From Acidobacteriota bacterium (GTDB lineage: Bacteria > Acidobacteriota > Thermoanaerobaculia > Multivoradales > J023): a stretch of DNA of 64,000 nucleotides. The stretch lies in assembly GCA_029263315.1 (NCBI GenBank), contig JAJCXR010000042.1:1-64000 (forward strand), read 5' to 3'. Below, piece by piece: positions 60,560 to 64,000 of the stretch. How positions within the stretch are numbered: position 1 is the stretch's first letter; the number at the start of each line of letters is the position of its first letter. Below the pieces are notes generated by a model. That model was given only the letters and a program-made list of their open reading frames with translations, was not told the origin of the DNA and did no database searches. Made by a program: the position numbers and the translations under genes.

Positions 60560-63487
60560 ATGAGCCAATCCGTTTCAACAGAGCTGGTCGCAATGTTTTC
60601 GCAGATTGACTCTCAAGCCGACCGTTTGGAAGCCATCAAGCTGCACCCGGCCGTTGTCAGTCGTCAGGCGCTGGACCAGCTTTGTGGCGACCTGACCCGC
60701 TGGCTGCTCACTGACCTCGAGCGGGCAGAACAGTTGGCAAAGTCGATCCGAGCCATCGCCGACCTCCTAGGCGACCCGGTCAGTTTGGCGCGTGGGCTCA
60801 GGGCCGAAGCGCATGTGCAACACTGCAAGCTCAGGTACCGTCAGGCCCAAGGTCTCTACGACCAAGCAGTGCAGAATCTCGAAGAGGCGGGCGAGATCAA
60901 AGAAGCTGCGATCACACGCAGTGGCGCCTTGGGCAATTTGATCTATCTGGGCGACTATGATCGAGCCCGGCTATGGGTCTCCAAGTCAAAGCGAGACTTT
61001 CAGCAGCTCGGCGATGATCTCCGTCTGGCACGGCTACAGTCGAATTTCGGCACCCTCTTGGGCCGACAAGATCGATGGCCAGAGGCCCTGCTGTGCTACC
61101 GAGAGGTGCATCTCTACTTTTCACGCCAAGGCCAAGCTCATGACGCCGGTATTGCCCTGCGAAACATCGCAGTCTGCCAAATCATGTGCGGCAACTTCGA
61201 CGAAGCTTTGGCCGCTTATGGGGAAGTCCAAAAACACTGTCTGTCGACAGGACTGCGGCGACTGGCGCTGGAAAATGAGTACAACATCGCGTACCTCTAT
61301 TTCCTTCGTGGTGAATACGTCCGGGCAATAAGGCTCTATCACGAAGTCCGGCTGCGTTGCCTTGAAGAAAGAGATGACTATCATGTCGCCCTCTGCGATT
61401 TAGATCAGGCCGAGATCTACTTTGAGCTCAACCTGATAGAGGAGGCGGAAGACCTTGCTCGCCGAGCTTACGGACGATTTCGCGAGCTCGAGATCCCTTA
61501 CGAATCGGCCAAAGCGCTGACCAATCTCGCTTTGATTCTGAGTCGAAAGGGGTCTAGGTCCGAAGCCCGGTCGCTCCTGCAAGAAGCTCACTCTATATTT
61601 GTCCGTGAAAACAACCACCTATGGCAAGCCTTAGTCGATCTCTACCAAGGCTTACTCCTTCTCCAAGAAAGCCTACCGGCCGAGGGCCTCAAGCTGACTC
61701 AGAAGACCCGAGAATTCTTCTCAGACTCAGGATTGGTCAATAAAACTGCACTGTGTGATCTTCTGCTCAGCGAGCTCTTTCTTGCGGCTGGTGAGCAGCG
61801 CGAAGCGCGGAGTCGATGCATGCGGGCTTTGCAGACCCTAGCCGGGCACAACGTCCCTGCTCTCGAATACCGCGCCTACTTGGTGCTGGGCCAAATCGAA
61901 GAGGGTGCTGGCCGTGAAGCCAAGGCCCTCGGCGCCTACAAGAAGTCGCAGAAGCACCTGGAGCGCCTATGTAACCATCTGCCCACGGAGCACCTGAAAA
62001 TCCCTTTTCTCGAGGACAAGGGGCAAGTCTACGAGAGTCTGGTTTGGCTGACCCACCGATCCAGAAACGCCACGCATTCTTGTCAAATAGAGCTTTTCAA
62101 AATCGTCGAGCAGGCCAAGTCGAGAAGTTTGACAGACCTTCTGGCCCTTCGCGCTCATACGTTTCCTCCCCGCAGCTCCCAACGAGGAGACCTGACCGAA
62201 CAGGTCAAAACCTTGAGGGAGAGCTTGACCTGGCACTATCGCCAAATTGATCGCGAGGGGGTCAGCGCCGAGCGATCTATCTCTGCCCTCGAAGCTCTTC
62301 AGCTCAAGGCTAGGAAACAAGAAGATGAGCTTTTGCGCACCCTACGAAAGCTGGCAATCACGGATCAGGAGTTCAGCTCACTTCAATCCGGAGACCCCGT
62401 CGATCTGAGTACGACGCGCTCGTCGCTGAGCGACGGAATGATCTTGATACAATATTTCATCGCCCGGGGCACTCTCTTCGTAGGCATCCTCGACCGATCA
62501 ACCGTTCGCTTTCTCTCTTTGGCTTCTGCTCATCGGGTGGCCAGTTTGCAGCGCCTCCTGAATCTTCAGGTCTCTAAGCTTCGGCTACCACAATCGGTCA
62601 TCGGTAAGGCCCAGAACGTCAACCTCGAAGCGACTAGGGACCATCTACAGGCTCTCTACAGATTGCTCATTGCGCCCATAAGGCAATGGCTGACTCCAGG
62701 CAACCCACTGGTTGTCGTTCCGCATCGTTTTCTTCATCACACACCGTTTCATGCGCTGCATGACGGTCAGAGTTATATGGTCGACCTTTTCTCGATTTCC
62801 TACGCCCCTAGCGCTGGGGTCTTTCACTTCAGCAAGGTCAAAAAGAAGAGGTCCCAAGAGGGGGCCTTGGTGCTGGGCGTCGCCGATGATAGGGCTCCCC
62901 ACATCATTCACGAAGCAGAATCGGTGGCTAGCCAACTGCCGAAGGCGAACCTCTTTCTGAATTCCGATGCCACCGAAGATGCCCTGCGCAAATACGGACC
63001 CAGCTGCAAATACATCCACATCGCAACCCACGGCATTTTCCGTCGCGACAATCCCATGTTCTCTGCCATCCAGCTGGGTACCAGCCGGCTGAGCCTTTTC
63101 GACCTCTATCATCTTCCCATCGGGGCAGAGTTGGTCGTCCTCAGCGGTTGCGGAACAGGGCTCAACTCAGTGATCGGTGCCGAAGAGTTCGTCGGTCTTG
63201 CACGCGGCCTGCTCTATTCGGGTGCCAGATCAGCCCTGGTCACGCTGTGGGACGTCAACGACATCAGCACCGCGCAATTCATGCGAAGCTTTTACCGCTA
63301 CCTCGAGAGCGAAACGAGCCGATCCGAAGCCTTGCGTCTGGCCATGATTCAGCACCGTGAGCTCTGGCCTCACCCCTACTTCTGGGCACCGTTTGTCCTT
63401 GTCGGGGATCCAGGGGTCGAAGAACAGGCGGTCTTCGACGCAACTGTACCGACGGAGAGTCAAATAGCTGAAGAAATTCAAAGATAA
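60560..63487 (+). CDS. TPR-CHAT protein (caspase-like protease)
   Basis: 975 residues, soluble. Residues about 60-520 are TPR-like repeats (for example DRWPEALLCYREVHLYFSRQ, NFDEALAAYGEVQKH, YESAKALTNLALILSRKGSR), with a coiled segment to about 620. The CHAT domain, about 690-950, has the caspase-type dyad: His in IHIATHGIFRRD (about 824) and Cys in VVLSGCGTGLN (about 864), then ARGLLYSGARSALVTLWDVN and SFYRYL. CHAT proteases cut proteins in response to a signal caught by the repeats; several act in defence and cell death, others in regulation. Seven bases after the sigma factor gene, so controlled cleavage of a regulatory partner is a reasonable idea. The substrate is not known. Confidence 0.93.
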   Translation: MSQSVSTELVAMFSQIDSQADRLEAIKLHPAVVSRQALDQLCGDLTRWLLTDLERAEQLAKSIRAIADLLGDPVSLARGLRAEAHVQHCKLRYRQAQGLYDQAVQNLEEAGEIKEAAITRSGALGNLIYLGDYDRARLWVSKSKRDFQQLGDDLRLARLQSNFGTLLGRQDRWPEALLCYREVHLYFSRQGQAHDAGIALRNIAVCQIMCGNFDEALAAYGEVQKHCLSTGLRRLALENEYNIAYLYFLRGEYVRAIRLYHEVRLRCLEERDDYHVALCDLDQAEIYFELNLIEEAEDLARRAYGRFRELEIPYESAKALTNLALILSRKGSRSEARSLLQEAHSIFVRENNHLWQALVDLYQGLLLLQESLPAEGLKLTQKTREFFSDSGLVNKTALCDLLLSELFLAAGEQREARSRCMRALQTLAGHNVPALEYRAYLVLGQIEEGAGREAKALGAYKKSQKHLERLCNHLPTEHLKIPFLEDKGQVYESLVWLTHRSRNATHSCQIELFKIVEQAKSRSLTDLLALRAHTFPPRSSQRGDLTEQVKTLRESLTWHYRQIDREGVSAERSISALEALQLKARKQEDELLRTLRKLAITDQEFSSLQSGDPVDLSTTRSSLSDGMILIQYFIARGTLFVGILDRSTVRFLSLASAHRVASLQRLLNLQVSKLRLPQSVIGKAQNVNLEATRDHLQALYRLLIAPIRQWLTPGNPLVVVPHRFLHHTPFHALHDGQSYMVDLFSISYAPSAGVFHFSKVKKKRSQEGALVLGVADDRAPHIIHEAESVASQLPKANLFLNSDATEDALRKYGPSCKYIHIATHGIFRRDNPMFSAIQLGTSRLSLFDLYHLPIGAELVVLSGCGTGLNSVIGAEEFVGLARGLLYSGARSALVTLWDVNDISTAQFMRSFYRYLESETSRSEALRLAMIQHRELWPHPYFWAPFVLVGDPGVEEQAVFDATVPTESQIAEEIQR

Positions 63488-63675
63488 GTGTATCTACCCT
63501 CTCGGCTCGTCACCCTATACATAGTAGGGATCGAACCTAGAGAATCGAGTCACGTGGTAGGCGAAGATGGAGCTCCACTGATGAGCTTAGATTCGCCTGG
63601 GCGTTAGAGATATTCGGCTTCTGTGGACTAGTTGAAAATGGAGTTGAGCGGAGAGAAAACCCGCCGGAGGACACT

Positions 63676-64000
63676 ATGGCTCGAATTACAATCGCTGATT
63701 GGTGCGACTTTGTCCGTGGCCTTGCGGATCCCGCGCTCGAGAAATCTATCCTCGAGCATTTGAGCAAGTCTGAAGATGCTCCCGGTTCGACCCTGCGACT
63801 GATGAAGCATGTTGAAGCGGCGGCCAAGCAAGACAGGGAGCATGTCGTTCCGAAGGAAGCGGTGCAAGGAGCCCAGGCGATCTTCGACCTGTGGCGACCA
63901 GAAGCCGCCCCCTTTCGTTTGCTGCCTTTTGACCTGACCTTTGACAGCTTTCGGCAAGCGCCGCTGGCTGGGACCCGCAGCTCCCCCAGCACCAACCGCC
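63676..64000 (+). CDS. Third gene of the sigma/CHAT cluster (cut by window edge)
   Basis: The frame is open from ATG 63676 (GGAGG five bases upstream) to the window end, 108 codons, so the gene is incomplete. It begins MARITIADWCDFVRGLADPA, then LEKSILEHLSKSEDAPGSTL and RLMKHVEAAAKQD, which recalls the N-terminal zinc-finger helices of anti-sigma factors. The expected HxxxCxxC is reduced to His-Leu-Ser-Lys-Ser, so metal binding is probably lost. After a linker comes FRLLPFDLTFDSFRQAPLAG, then TRSSPS, without a family name. Similar three-gene sets (sigma factor, CHAT protein, this type) exist in Acidobacteria as far as I recall. A role in holding or releasing the sigma factor is inferred. The 188 bases before it hold no gene. 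Confidence 0.75.
   Translation, partial: MARITIADWCDFVRGLADPALEKSILEHLSKSEDAPGSTLRLMKHVEAAAKQDREHVVPKEAVQGAQAIFDLWRPEAAPFRLLPFDLTFDSFRQAPLAGTRSSPSTNR

Noticed and set aside
63523..63537. T-arm-like sequence AGGTTCGATCCC on the minus strand
   Set aside because: No matching acceptor, D or anticodon arm could be built upstream, and the T-stem itself has a mismatch; not a tRNA.
1..64000. CRISPR array, rRNA, tRNA or prophage
   Set aside because: No regularly spaced 25-40 base repeats, no rRNA-like or tRNA cloverleaf sequence and no phage structural or integrase genes were seen.

Overview
This window is GC-rich, gene-dense bacterial chromosome. The best taxonomic pointer is the secreted protein at 33073-34785, which looks like the Acidobacteria-type VWFA family. 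Three Ser/Thr kinases, an ECF sigma factor paired with a TPR-CHAT protease, an M56-M23 protease fusion and an Abhydrolase_10-type esterase also fit Acidobacteriota, perhaps a Thermoanaerobaculia-like lineage. This is inference from gene content; no rRNA or tRNA gene was found to confirm it.

Layout. 1-1700: lower-GC, repeat-rich end with a small Cys-rich secreted protein and a decayed IS91-type transposase. 1759-9913 (minus strand): secreted M36 metalloprotease, hydrolase with its TetR regulator, pilin-like protein, membrane-anchored hydrolase, aroB. 10059-21279: a 1906-residue kinase/ATPase/TPR protein ending in two SBP_bac_5 (oligopeptide-binding) domains, divergent from a c-di-GMP signalling protein and a Dpp/Opp-type importer (two permeases, one ATPase) that has no separate binding protein. 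21299-25031: rhodanese, second kinase with an unassigned C-terminal half, low-molecular-weight phosphatase. 25304-34785 (minus strand): aminotransferase, TonB-like protein, SUKH protein, YkgJ/NUDIX pair, XRE regulator, secreted esterase, VWFA protein. 35012-39399: both methylmalonyl-CoA mutase subunits. 39750-45672: a plus-strand cluster of an N-acyl amino acid racemase-like enzyme, D-aminoacylase-like hydrolase, GNAT acyltransferase, cysteine dioxygenase-like protein, HxD/H oxygenase-like protein and a small membrane protein. 45822-54938: kinase fused to a cyclic-nucleotide-binding domain, OmpR-type regulator, sulfatase-like lipoprotein, ankyrin protein, MlaE/MlaB-like pair, molybdopterin oxidoreductase. 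55045-59294: BlaI-type repressor with its operator, M56-M23 protease, MsrB lipoprotein, AlkA-like glycosylase. 59968-64000: sigma factor, TPR-CHAT protease and a third gene cut by the window edge.

The strongest candidates for something undescribed are: (1) the kinase-ATPase-TPR-(SBP)2 fusion next to an importer lacking a binding protein, where an intracellular kinase may sense imported peptides; (2) the racemase/deacylase/GNAT/two-oxygenase cluster, whose enzyme set could run from L- to D-amino acids or make an oxidised amino acid product; (3) a dispersed intergenic repeat family with palindromic ends (25029, 32790, 59538). Several cis elements also deserve attention: an operator-embedded, apparently leaderless tetR promoter with a second copy of the operator core, a hairpin that would hide the ribosome binding site of mutA, and three consecutive perfect hairpins in the leader of the c-di-GMP gene.
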